Shown piece by piece: positions 18,596-26,526 of a stretch of DNA of 64,000 nucleotides. How positions within the stretch are numbered: the first letter of the stretch is position 1; each line of letters begins with the position of its first letter. The position numbers and the translations under genes were made by a program. The notes below the pieces were generated by a model. That model was not told the origin of the DNA and made no database searches. It worked only from the letters and a program-made list of their open reading frames with translations. The stretch is taken from positions 248,001 through 312,000 of the forward strand of contig JARJHS010000007.1 in NCBI GenBank assembly GCA_029269725.1, written 5' to 3'. This stretch comes from Pollutibacter soli (lineage in GTDB: Bacteria; Bacteroidota; Bacteroidia; Chitinophagales; Chitinophagaceae).

Positions 18596-19501
18596 ATGCA
18601 GAAGGATGAAGTGCGGCCGGGTTCAGTGATTTCGGCAAAACTGAAAGATTACTATCAGCTTTCGAAATTCACGCTCAGCTTCACCGTGGTGTTTTCATGC
18701 GTGGTGTGCTATTTACTGGTACCCGGTGTGTCATTCGATTTTATCTCAGTTCTTTTACTTTTTGTCAGTGGATTATTGATCACAGGGTCAGCTAATGCCA
18801 TCAACCAGGCTACGGAAAAAGATACAGATGCGATGATGAAACGCACTGCATCAAGACCAGTAGCCAGCGGAAGAATGTCTGTTGATGAAGCCTGGACTTT
18901 TGCGATAGTCGCCGGGGTAATTGGAATTGCCATAGTTGGCGTTTGGTTCAACTGGCTGGCAGCAGGAGTTTCAGCATTCAGCTTATTTCTTTACGGGTTC
19001 GTATACACGCCGTTGAAGAAAGTGCATTCGATCGCAGTATTGGTTGGCGCGGTTCCTGGCGCTTTACCTTGTTTAATTGGCTGGGTGGCTGGTGCAGATG
19101 CATTTACTGCAGGAGGTTGGATACTTTTTTTCCTCCAGTTCTTCTGGCAGTTTCCGCATTTCTGGGCAATAGCCTGGGTGTCGCACAGTGACTATGCAAA
19201 AGCGGGTTTTAAGTTGTTACCAGCTGAAGGTGGTCCGACAAGATATGCAGCAGTACAGGCCATTTTGTATTCAGTAATTCTGATACCGATAGGTTTGTTA
19301 CCCTACTTCTCCGGGATGAGTGGAATCGTCAGCCTTGTGATAGTTTTACTGGCCAACCTTTTTATGGTGTTTCAGTGCGTAAGGCTATTCAGAGAGATGA
19401 GTGTGAAAGCGGCAAGAAGGGTAATGTTCAGTTCTTATATATACCTGCCGGTAGTATTGCTGGCATTATTAGCGGATAAAACCGTTTTGATTTTAATTTG
19501 A
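18596..19501 (+). CDS. ctaB: protoheme IX farnesyltransferase (heme O synthase)
   Basis: A UbiA-family prenyltransferase of about 301 residues that adds a farnesyl group to heme B, the first step to heme A for the adjacent oxidase. The motifs NQATEKDTDAMMKRTASRP and, later, YAKAGFKLLP are the typical Asp-rich prenyl-diphosphate site and its partner. About nine membrane segments. A TTG at 18584 would add four residues, but the ATG at 18596 (MQKDEV) is preferred. CtaA, the next enzyme, is encoded at 58.7 kb. Confidence 0.93.
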   Translation: MQKDEVRPGSVISAKLKDYYQLSKFTLSFTVVFSCVVCYLLVPGVSFDFISVLLLFVSGLLITGSANAINQATEKDTDAMMKRTASRPVASGRMSVDEAWTFAIVAGVIGIAIVGVWFNWLAAGVSAFSLFLYGFVYTPLKKVHSIAVLVGAVPGALPCLIGWVAGADAFTAGGWILFFLQFFWQFPHFWAIAWVSHSDYAKAGFKLLPAEGGPTRYAAVQAILYSVILIPIGLLPYFSGMSGIVSLVIVLLANLFMVFQCVRLFREMSVKAARRVMFSSYIYLPVVLLALLADKTVLILI

Positions 19502-19514
19502 TAAGGCGCAGCTA

Positions 19515-20090
19515 ATGGCAGAAGTGATGAGTTTGCAAAGAAAAAGAACACATCCGCATAAGTTTCTTTTGTGGGTGGCGATTGGTAGTATCATCATGAT
19601 GTTTGCCGGGCTTACCAGTGCTTATATCGTGAAGCGCAGTCAGGCCGGATGGATCATGCTGGAAATACCGACTATATTCTGGTATTCGACAGTAACGATA
19701 CTCCTGAGTAGTGTGGCAGTACATTTCGCAGTGAAAGCTTTTAAGGATAGAAATATCCCGAAGTATAAACAGATGGTTTGGATTACGGCAGTGCTGGGCA
19801 TTGCTTTCCTGATCATGCAGATCATTGGTTTCATGCAGTTCAGTAGAATGGATATTCGTCTGGTTGGCGCTGGATCCAATGCATCTTATTCATTTTTACT
19901 GGCGATCGCAGGTTTACACGCGGTTCACGTTTTAGGAGGTGTAATTGCGTTAACGGTGATCGGCATACGCGCAATGAGTGCAAGGAGCAAAAGCTACAAT
20001 GCTGTTCCTGTTGAGGTGGTAGCGACCTATTGGCATTTTGTGGATATACTATGGATTTACCTGATTCTGTTTTTTAACTGGATGAAATAA
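19515..20090 (+). CDS. cytochrome c oxidase subunit III-like protein, first copy
   Basis: A 191-residue membrane protein of the heme-copper oxidase subunit III family with five helices (first near residues 19-37). The family features ASYSFLLAIAGLHAVHVLGG and a C-terminal YWHFVDILWIYL are present. It is shorter than the second copy that follows by 36 bases and is a divergent paralogue. Starts 13 bases after ctaB. Confidence 0.9.
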   Translation: MAEVMSLQRKRTHPHKFLLWVAIGSIIMMFAGLTSAYIVKRSQAGWIMLEIPTIFWYSTVTILLSSVAVHFAVKAFKDRNIPKYKQMVWITAVLGIAFLIMQIIGFMQFSRMDIRLVGAGSNASYSFLLAIAGLHAVHVLGGVIALTVIGIRAMSARSKSYNAVPVEVVATYWHFVDILWIYLILFFNWMK

Positions 20091-20126
20091 TTATAGCAAG
20101 CGAACTTTTAAACTTGTAATTAAAAC

Positions 20127-20873
20127 ATGGCAACAGCCCAAGCACAACTGGATACCAAATGGTGGAGTGGTGGTAAGAGTCCATTTAATGTGGAGTATGG
20201 GAAACTGATGATGTGGTATTTCCTGATGAGTGATGCCTTTACTTTTGGCGCATTTCTGATCTCTTACGGCACAATTCGTTTCAGCCAGAATTACTGGCCC
20301 GACCCGAACCACGTATTTAATGCTTTCCCGGGTGCCGGGCACGCTAACCTGCCATTGGCGTTCGTGAGCTTGATGACCTTTATATTGATCATCAGTTCTG
20401 TTACTATGGTACTTGCAGTGCATGCGGGCCACCATATGGACAAGAAGGGAGTAATCAAATGGATGGCGTGGACAATCGTGGGAGGTTTTGCGTTTCTTGC
20501 CTGCCAGGCATGGGAGTGGACGCACCTGATCACAGGACACCATGCTGTTCTGATCGACGGAAAAATTCAGGAAATCGGTACTACAGTTACGCATAATCCA
20601 TGGGGTCCGTATGTTCCGAATCTCTTGCATAATGGCGAGCCTGTCTCAACTACCGGACCTGTAGCTTTTGGTGGATATTTCTTTGGAATCACAGGGTTCC
20701 ATGGTTTCCACGTGTTCTCTGGAGTAGTGATCAATATCATTATGCTGCTGATGACTATCAATGGTGTATTCGATCGTAAAGGGCATTACCAGATGATCGA
20801 AAAAGCTGGGTTGTACTGGCACTTTGTGGATTTGGTATGGGTATTTGTATTCCTCTGTTTTTACCTCATCTAA
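20127..20873 (+). CDS. coxC: cytochrome c oxidase subunit III, second copy
   Basis: A 248-residue subunit III with about six or seven helices. GFHGFHVFSGVV and the C-terminal YWHFVDLVWVFVF are family landmarks. It lies between the shorter subunit III-like gene and the subunit IV gene. Two subunit III-like genes in tandem are usual in Bacteroidetes aa3 operons; the longer one is probably the structural counterpart of classical CoxC. Confidence 0.92.
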   Translation: MATAQAQLDTKWWSGGKSPFNVEYGKLMMWYFLMSDAFTFGAFLISYGTIRFSQNYWPDPNHVFNAFPGAGHANLPLAFVSLMTFILIISSVTMVLAVHAGHHMDKKGVIKWMAWTIVGGFAFLACQAWEWTHLITGHHAVLIDGKIQEIGTTVTHNPWGPYVPNLLHNGEPVSTTGPVAFGGYFFGITGFHGFHVFSGVVINIIMLLMTINGVFDRKGHYQMIEKAGLYWHFVDLVWVFVFLCFYLI

Positions 20874-20919
20874 AATTTAACACAAACTGATTATCTCATT
20901 AAAATAATTTGCAGAAGAC

Positions 20920-21354
20920 ATGGAACATCACGTAGAATCGTCGACTGAAGTAACTTTTCACCATCCACCCGGAGGCTCGGATACTATCAAAAGAATTATT
21001 AAAACAACAGTTCTTCTTTCTGTTATCACCATCATCGAATTGGGTCTCGGTCTCTGGATGTATTTTCTTCACAAGGGTGAGCCCAGTCACGGATTGATCC
21101 TTGCAATTAAAGGCATCATAGTAATCCTTTCCCTTGCAAAAGCATTTTATATCGTATCGATATTTATGCATCTTGGTGATGAGATCCGTAACCTGATCAT
21201 GACCATCGTCGTTCCTCTCGCATTGTTCGTATGGTTCATTATCGCGTTTTTATGGGAAGGCGATTCCTGGCTGAACCTGCGGAATACTGATGGTCATTCA
21301 AGACCAAAGACCGAGCAACGTGCTCCTGAAGCGAAGAAGCCCGGTGTTGAATAA
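20920..21354 (+). CDS. cytochrome c oxidase subunit IV-like membrane protein
   Basis: A 144-residue protein with three predicted helices (about 28-46, 58-80 and 90-111), flanked by a short soluble N-terminus and a charged C-terminal tail. This matches the bacterial subunit IV (CtaF-like/caa3 subunit IV) family that stabilises the oxidase. It is the last gene before the strong terminator at 21,392-21,424. Confidence 0.88.
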   Translation: MEHHVESSTEVTFHHPPGGSDTIKRIIKTTVLLSVITIIELGLGLWMYFLHKGEPSHGLILAIKGIIVILSLAKAFYIVSIFMHLGDEIRNLIMTIVVPLALFVWFIIAFLWEGDSWLNLRNTDGHSRPKTEQRAPEAKKPGVE

Positions 21355-21391
21355 GAATAGCAGTAAAAAATTTTTATCGATATTTCTGATG

Positions 21392-21424
21392 CATCACCGG
21401 CGATTCACCGGTGATGTTTTTTTT
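21392..21424 (+). terminator. intrinsic terminator after the act-cox operon
   Basis: Perfect 9-bp stem CATCACCGG / CCGGTGATG with a 7-base loop, followed by eight T residues (21,417-21,424). The preferred sco start codon is at 21,432, so the terminator sits right against the next gene and may meter how much read-through reaches it. Confidence 0.85.
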
Positions 21425-21431
21425 AAAGCGT

Positions 21432-22130
21432 ATGAAGAAAAGAAAATTAGTGGCGTTGACGCTGGCAGTGATGTTACCGCTGACCTGTTACCTGATTGTC
21501 AGTAGTCTTAGTGAACAAGCTGTGGTGATGCCCAAAAGGTATTTTTTTGATACAGTCCTAACGGTGACCCGCAATGGCAAACAGGTACTGGATACCCAAT
21601 GGCACAAAATCAAACCTGTTACACTCACCAATCAATTTGGTCATGATGCAAGTTTGCAGGACTGGCATGGTAAGATAATCGTCGCTGACTTTTTCTTTAC
21701 CTCCTGTCCACAGATATGCCCTTCAATGACAAGAAATATGAAGCGACTGCAGGATGCCTTTAAAAAAACGGATACGATTGTTCGTTTTGTTTCATTCACC
21801 GTAGACCCCATCAGGGACTCAGCTGCGAAACTGAAAGCCTATGGTGACAGGTATGGAGTTGATCATGATACCTGGATGTTTCTTACAGGTCCGAAACAAA
21901 AGATATATGACCTGGCACTGAATGAATTTAAAGCATCTATAGGTCAGGAGGCAGATATCGATACTTCCTTCATACATACCGACAGACTTTTCCTTTTGGA
22001 TAAGGATCTTGTGGTAAGAGGTTGGTATGATGGCAGGGACAGTGTAAATCTTGATCGTGTGATCAAGGATGTGGTTCTGCTTAATATGGAACGTGATAAG
22101 AAGAAGAAAAGGAATTTATTCAGGAAATAG
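21432..22130 (+). CDS. SCO1/SenC copper chaperone for oxidase assembly
   Basis: A thioredoxin-fold protein of about 232 residues with an N-terminal membrane anchor (residues 5-25). The copper site is complete: CPQIC (Cys-x3-Cys) in FFTSCPQICPSM and the distal histidine in SFIHTDRLF. Sco proteins deliver copper to CuA of subunit II. In-frame starts at 21,411 (GTG) and 21,414 (ATG) exist but lie inside the terminator stem, so the ATG at 21,432 (MKKRKL) is preferred. Confidence 0.9.
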   Translation: MKKRKLVALTLAVMLPLTCYLIVSSLSEQAVVMPKRYFFDTVLTVTRNGKQVLDTQWHKIKPVTLTNQFGHDASLQDWHGKIIVADFFFTSCPQICPSMTRNMKRLQDAFKKTDTIVRFVSFTVDPIRDSAAKLKAYGDRYGVDHDTWMFLTGPKQKIYDLALNEFKASIGQEADIDTSFIHTDRLFLLDKDLVVRGWYDGRDSVNLDRVIKDVVLLNMERDKKKKRNLFRK

Positions 22131-22154
22131 TTACCAACAGAATAATATATTTAA

Positions 22155-22700
22155 ATGCTGCTACCACCCTCAATAAAAAAGAATGACAAGCTCGCCAAGA
22201 TAATTATCTATGTTCTTTCATTTGTTGTTTTTGCCGCTGTCGTGTTTTTGTCGAGATACAAGCTTGAAGTTGATCTTGGATTTGACATTCACATTTTTGC
22301 ACAGGTCAATGCGTTTATTAATTCTATGGTAGCTGTTTTATTACTCAGCGCTCTACTGGCAGTTAAGAGAAAAAATTACCTGTTGCATAAGAGGCTCATG
22401 CTGACTTCGATTATACTTTCTGTTCTCTTTTTAATCTCTTACATCTGCCATCATTTACTTTCAGGAAGTACAGTGTATGGCGGTACCGGGTCGATGCGAT
22501 ATGTTTATTTTTTTATTCTCATCACACATATTTTTCTAGCAGCTATAATACTACCCTTTATTCTTTTCACTTCCTACCGGGCATTGATAGCCGAATTTCC
22601 TCGTCATAAGAAACTTGCCCGGATCACCTGGCCGATATGGTTTTATGTATCGGTTACGGGGGTGGTGGTGTATTTGATGATAAGCCCTTATTACAGTTAG
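22155..22700 (+). CDS. DUF420 membrane protein
   Basis: A 181-residue protein with five hydrophobic segments and conserved histidines and arginines between them (NYLLHKRLMLTS, CHHLLSG, ITHIFLA), the signature of DUF420. Members are usually found beside sco and oxidase genes, as here (24 bases after sco), and are suspected of helping oxidase or copper assembly, though this is not proven. The stop codon is followed immediately by a GGAGGCAGGAG-type purine-rich tail. Confidence 0.88.
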   Translation: MLLPPSIKKNDKLAKIIIYVLSFVVFAAVVFLSRYKLEVDLGFDIHIFAQVNAFINSMVAVLLLSALLAVKRKNYLLHKRLMLTSIILSVLFLISYICHHLLSGSTVYGGTGSMRYVYFFILITHIFLAAIILPFILFTSYRALIAEFPRHKKLARITWPIWFYVSVTGVVVYLMISPYYS

Positions 22701-22915
22701 GAGGCAGGAGTGGGGAGGCAGGAGAGTTAGCAGGTAGTAAAAAGTTAACAAGCTTCCGCAGTAAAATTCATTTGTATCTGATTATTTCAAAAGTATTTTT
22801 TTCATCAAAGCAATCATACTATTCAACGTCCTTACCCAGGAACGCAATGCTAAGTTCTAATTGCGAAGTCTCCTGCCTGCTTACTACTGCCTCGCTTCTT
22901 ACTTCTTACTACTTA

Positions 22916-23533
22916 CTAGAACTCTTCCTTCTCATTATACACGAATTTCGGCATCTGCCATTTATACCTGATTGCCAGCAACCGCAGAATAAAACCAAGC
23001 ACCGCAGCAATGATTGCAGCTGCATGAGTACCGTATCCCAGTTGCATAATACCGATATACACAAGCCCTGTAAACAGCGATGCTGTGGCATACACTTCTT
23101 TCCTGAAAAGCAATGGAATATCATTGCAGAGTATATCCCGAAGTACACCGCCGCCGCATCCTGTTATAATTCCACTGAGCACAATGATTAGCATCGGCAT
23201 CTGGAGATCCATTGCGAGCCTGCATCCGATAATTGTAAATACAACCAGGCCCAAAGCATCGAGCCAGAGAAACATGAGTTTTAGTTTTTTCATCATCGAT
23301 GCCAGGAGTGCTGCACCAATCGATGCTCCGGCTGTGATTAGAATATATTCGGGATGTTCAATCCAGGTCATCGGGTAATGACCTAAGATAATATTCCTCA
23401 ATGTACCACCACCGAGCGCTGTTACACAGGCAATGATGATCACACCAACCCAATCCATCTGGCGCCTGCCCGCAGCAAGTGCTGCAGTCATAGCCTCTGC
23501 TGTTATTGCAATGATGTACAGAATATGTAGCAT
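22916..23533 (-). CDS. TRIC/UPF0126 family membrane protein (YicG-like)
   Basis: Two repeats of three helices form a 205-residue protein of the trimeric intracellular cation channel/UPF0126 family; each repeat has the glycine-rich turn, GGGTLRNIILG and GGGVLRDILC. Structural work on bacterial members points to ion or small-molecule passage. The ATG at 23,533 (MLHILYII) is chosen because the extra 32 residues upstream have no resemblance to the family. It converges on DUF420. Confidence 0.9.
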   Translation of the reverse strand: MLHILYIIAITAEAMTAALAAGRRQMDWVGVIIIACVTALGGGTLRNIILGHYPMTWIEHPEYILITAGASIGAALLASMMKKLKLMFLWLDALGLVVFTIIGCRLAMDLQMPMLIIVLSGIITGCGGGVLRDILCNDIPLLFRKEVYATASLFTGLVYIGIMQLGYGTHAAAIIAAVLGFILRLLAIRYKWQMPKFVYNEKEEF

Positions 23534-23980
23534 GTAATATGAATTATCAATCCTGACATAAAAATGATTGTATTTAATGATTAAGATAAGATCATTAAAC
23601 GGACGGATGTAAACATTAAACCTCAACAATTTTCAGGGTGCGTACAATCAACACAGTGTCGAAACGTCCGATTCAATGTAAAGACAATAATAAATTTCCT
23701 GGAAATCTAAATTCAGAAAGATTTGTATTTTTTTACCTTCTGCTTAAAATTCATTTGGTTTGAACCATGAAACAACTACAAATGTTGATGTTATGAAACT
23801 GCAACCGATTGTAGAAATTATAAATGGAATTATGTATCAGGCAGGTTATCCCTTTTCGAAGGTTTATTTAACCAAACAAGAGGTAAATGAAGTAAATTGT
23901 ATGCCCGGAAATCCAGTACCGGAACAGTTTCACCGGCTCAGTGCCGAAAAACTATTGTAATAAACACAGAGTGGACGTTT
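23534..23980. other. intergenic region upstream of the AhpD-like island, one doubtful short ORF
   Basis: About 450 bases between divergent genes. A plus-strand frame at 23,760-23,960 (TTG start, or ATG at 23,793) would encode 55-66 residues (MKLQPIVEIINGIMYQAG...) that I do not recognise. It could be a leader peptide, a remnant or chance. No promoter with a clear TAnnTTTG was found, although T-rich sequence lies at 23,720-23,735. Confidence 0.35.
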
Positions 23981-24481
23981 ATGCCGAATTCAAGAATAGC
24001 TGATGAAATTCCGGGAATAAAAAGTCTGGCAAAATTCAGGCCGTCAACCGGCAAACCGTTGACCGCACTTGCTGAAACAATTCTCCGTGGACCTTCGCCA
24101 CTTACACATGGTGAACGCGAATTGATCGCTGCATATGTTTCATATAAAAACAACAGCATGTTTGTGTACCAGGGTCATGCAGCTGCAGCAAGGCGGATGT
24201 ATGGTGCAGCTGGTTTCCTGGTGAATGAAGTGATGCGTGATCCCAACACCGCAACGATCAGTAAAAAATTAAAAATATTATTGCGGATTGCAGGCAAAGT
24301 GCAGGTATCCGGTCTGGCAGTGAAACAGCAAGATGTTGATGAAGCGAAATCGCACGGAGCAAGCGATCGTGAAGTACATGACACCGTGTTAATCGCATCT
24401 GTATTTTGTATGATCAACAGGTATGTTGAGGGTATGAATAACTTTACGCGTGTCGGTAAGGAAAAGGTTGAAGACAATTGA
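23981..24481 (+). CDS. AhpD-like protein 1, both redox cysteines missing
   Basis: A 166-residue carboxymuconolactone-decarboxylase/AhpD-fold protein. It aligns without gaps over its first 70 residues to five other paralogues in the island, sharing PGIKSL at 11-16, ERELIAAYVSY from 45 and H66. Where all the others have C59-x2-C62, this one has S59 and V62, so the peroxidase disulfide cannot form. The second half keeps the family block VHDTVLIASVFCMINRYVEG. It is also shorter at the C-terminus than its paralogues. It may be a regulatory, structural or decaying copy. Start at ATG 23,981 is fixed by the alignment. Confidence 0.85.
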   Translation: MPNSRIADEIPGIKSLAKFRPSTGKPLTALAETILRGPSPLTHGERELIAAYVSYKNNSMFVYQGHAAAARRMYGAAGFLVNEVMRDPNTATISKKLKILLRIAGKVQVSGLAVKQQDVDEAKSHGASDREVHDTVLIASVFCMINRYVEGMNNFTRVGKEKVEDN

Positions 24482-24613
24482 CAGGAATGTTTCAGATTTT
24501 CCGGATTCCACAAGGACGAGGAGCTGAAAAGATGAATAAGGAAAGTAATAAAAGTTTGGCAGGCGAAACACGGCAAATCACGCTTACCCTTAAACGAAAA
24601 CTACGCATATGGT

Positions 24614-25168
24614 ATGGCTCTGATTCAACTGAATAACAATCTCCCTGGAATACTAGGTCTCATGGCCTATCAATCGGAAACGACCGGGCATTTGCAGGAA
24701 TTGACGAATGCTTTGCTTTGGGAAGACAACAGTCTTTCCCGAGGTGAAAGAGAACTTATCGCTGCTTATACCTCCTGGTTAAATGAATGCATTTTTTGTC
24801 TGAAATCCCACGGAACCAGTGCAATGCATTATATGAAATGCGATGAAACTTTTATGGAGTCCGTGAGGAAGGACTACAAAAAATCTAAGCTTTCTCCGAA
24901 AATGAAAAGCCTGCTGGCTATTGCAGCTGCAGTACATAAAAGCGGCCAGTCTGTGACCCAGGACCAATTTGGGGAAGCAAGGAAAAAAGGGGCTTCTGAT
25001 AATGAAATTCATGATACAATTCTGATTGCAGCAGCATTTAGTATGTTCAATCGTTATGTTGACGGACTGGCTACAAATCTGCCCGCTGATGATTCATTTT
25101 ACGCTCAGAGTACTGCAATGATTGAGGCGCACGGGTACTCAAGAAAGGCAGGAATGATGGATAAATAA
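24614..25168 (+). CDS. AhpD-like protein 2 (peroxidase-related family)
   Basis: A 184-residue AhpD-fold protein with the complete E47, C59-IF-C62, H66 pattern. In characterised AhpD-type enzymes such a CxxC pair reduces peroxides or a partner protein, and the His and Glu activate the cysteine. The sequence has no signal peptide, so it is probably cytoplasmic. Of the six paralogues it is closest to number 6 (shared LSRGERELI.AY.SWLN and SPKMKSLLAIAAAV), and both are followed by the same small unknown gene, suggesting a segmental duplication. Confidence 0.88.
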   Translation: MALIQLNNNLPGILGLMAYQSETTGHLQELTNALLWEDNSLSRGERELIAAYTSWLNECIFCLKSHGTSAMHYMKCDETFMESVRKDYKKSKLSPKMKSLLAIAAAVHKSGQSVTQDQFGEARKKGASDNEIHDTILIAAAFSMFNRYVDGLATNLPADDSFYAQSTAMIEAHGYSRKAGMMDK

Positions 25169-25192
25169 ATTTTTCAGTTTTAAGTCAATAGT

Positions 25193-25200
25193 TATATTTG
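25193..25200 (+). promoter_or_regulatory. predicted -7 promoter element before the small envelope protein
   Basis: TATATTTG matches TAnnTTTG exactly and is followed 20 bases later by the TTG start codon. The same element and the same following bases (ACGAACTGC, then a T-run leading into TTG) occur before the paralogue at 34,958. No TTG lies at the -33 position here, so the match is partial. Confidence 0.5.
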
Positions 25201-25220
25201 TCCACTAACGAACTGCTTTT

Positions 25221-25787
25221 TTGAAGAAAATCTTTGCCATAACACTCCTTATTATTCACGTCGTTGGCCTTGGCGGCTATCGCATTTTCTTTCATTATTT
25301 CGAAAAGAACGCATCAGTACAAATCGTTGAACGCCTTGATGGTGGCGGGTTTTCAGAGAAGGAATTGGTTGAAATAAAAATTCCTTACCCGCTTCCTTAC
25401 GCTTCAAACCGGGCAGATTATGAACGTTTCGATGGTGAAGTTGAAATGAATGGAGTTCATTATAACTACGTGAAACGAAAAATGGTTAATGATACCTTGT
25501 ATCTTTTGTGCATTCCAAACACAGATAGAAATAATTTAAACGCTGCAAAGGATAATCTCGTTGCGGGTTTAAGTGACGCATCAAATGATCATAACGCACA
25601 GCGCAACTCTCACACAGTTCCTGTCGTGAAACCATTTACTGCAGAGTATTTCCAGCTCATACCTGATTTTCAATTTGCGGCTGGTTCAGATGACAGTATT
25701 GATTTTCCTTCTTCTGCAGATATAGCTTTTTCTTCTGCAATTATTTCAGGTCCATTCCAACCTCCGCGGGCCAACTCAAAAGGATAG
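25221..25787 (+). CDS. small envelope protein of unknown function, copy 1
   Basis: A 188-residue protein with a single N-terminal hydrophobic segment (residues 3-20) that could be an uncleaved anchor or a signal. The start is TTG; there is no alternative ATG in frame, and the paralogue at 34,958 uses the same TTG in the same context. Conserved with the paralogue are GGYRIFF, QIVERLD.GGFS, EIKIPYP, HYNYVKRKM.NDTLYLLC and a C-terminal PFQPPRA. I recall similar small proteins beside TonB-dependent receptors in Bacteroidetes, but no function is established. Confidence 0.75.
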   Translation: MKKIFAITLLIIHVVGLGGYRIFFHYFEKNASVQIVERLDGGGFSEKELVEIKIPYPLPYASNRADYERFDGEVEMNGVHYNYVKRKMVNDTLYLLCIPNTDRNNLNAAKDNLVAGLSDASNDHNAQRNSHTVPVVKPFTAEYFQLIPDFQFAAGSDDSIDFPSSADIAFSSAIISGPFQPPRANSKG

Positions 25788-25963
25788 CCGTGTAACTGAC
25801 TCCTGATCATTATTTCGATTCCAGATTTTCTCTGAATTGACTTCTGTGCATATCATTTTTTGGGATCAGTACTAAGCCGTTGTTTAATCTGCTATACCTG
25901 GCCCATTGTATCAATTAATCTATTTCCCGACCTGGAACGGAGTTATTCCGGAACTTTTTTCTT

Positions 25964-26524
25964 ATGCCATACATACCACTGGAGGACCATTTGCCCGGTA
26001 TTACCGGTCTTTTGGAATATCGTAAAGACACCGCAGCACCTATTCGCGAACTCACGCAAATCCTGTTGCGCGGTGAATCAACATTAACAGAAGGCGAGCG
26101 CGAGCTGATCGCTACAATCGTTTCGCATCGGAACAGCTGCCGGTTTTGTACCGCAGCCCATACTGCAGCAGCCGATATCCTTCTTGGAGAAACAGAATCG
26201 ACAGCACAGGTAAAAGCCGATCATCATTCTGCACCTCTCTCTGAGAAAATGAAGTGCCTGTTAACGATCGCAGCGCAAACACAGGAGAGTGGTAAAGCAG
26301 TAACAACGCAGGCAGTTCAGGAGGCAAAGGATGCGGGCGCTACTGATCTTGAAATACATGATACAGTTTTGATTGCCGCGCTGTTCTGCTTGTACAACAG
26401 GTATGTTGATGGTCTCGCGACTGTTGCTCCCAGTGATCCTGGTTTTTATGAAGGTCTGGGAAAAAGACTGAAAGACAACGGATACAACAGGCTTCCGCAA
26501 GGTTATGATCATCTGAAAAAATAG
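25964..26524 (+). CDS. AhpD-like protein 3
   Basis: A 186-residue paralogue with E47, C59-RF-C62 and H66, and the C-terminal EIHDTVLIAALFCLYNRYVDGL block. It opens the tight run of nine genes that reaches 34,889: its stop codon is only two bases before the MFS start. The 176 bases upstream hold no strong promoter match. No signal peptide. Confidence 0.87.
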   Translation: MPYIPLEDHLPGITGLLEYRKDTAAPIRELTQILLRGESTLTEGERELIATIVSHRNSCRFCTAAHTAAADILLGETESTAQVKADHHSAPLSEKMKCLLTIAAQTQESGKAVTTQAVQEAKDAGATDLEIHDTVLIAALFCLYNRYVDGLATVAPSDPGFYEGLGKRLKDNGYNRLPQGYDHLKK

Positions 26525-26526
26525 AT

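Noticed and set aside
23760-23960. Short plus-strand frame before AhpD-like protein 1
   Set aside because: Not recognised, no supporting promoter or homologue in the window; mentioned only inside the intergenic entry.
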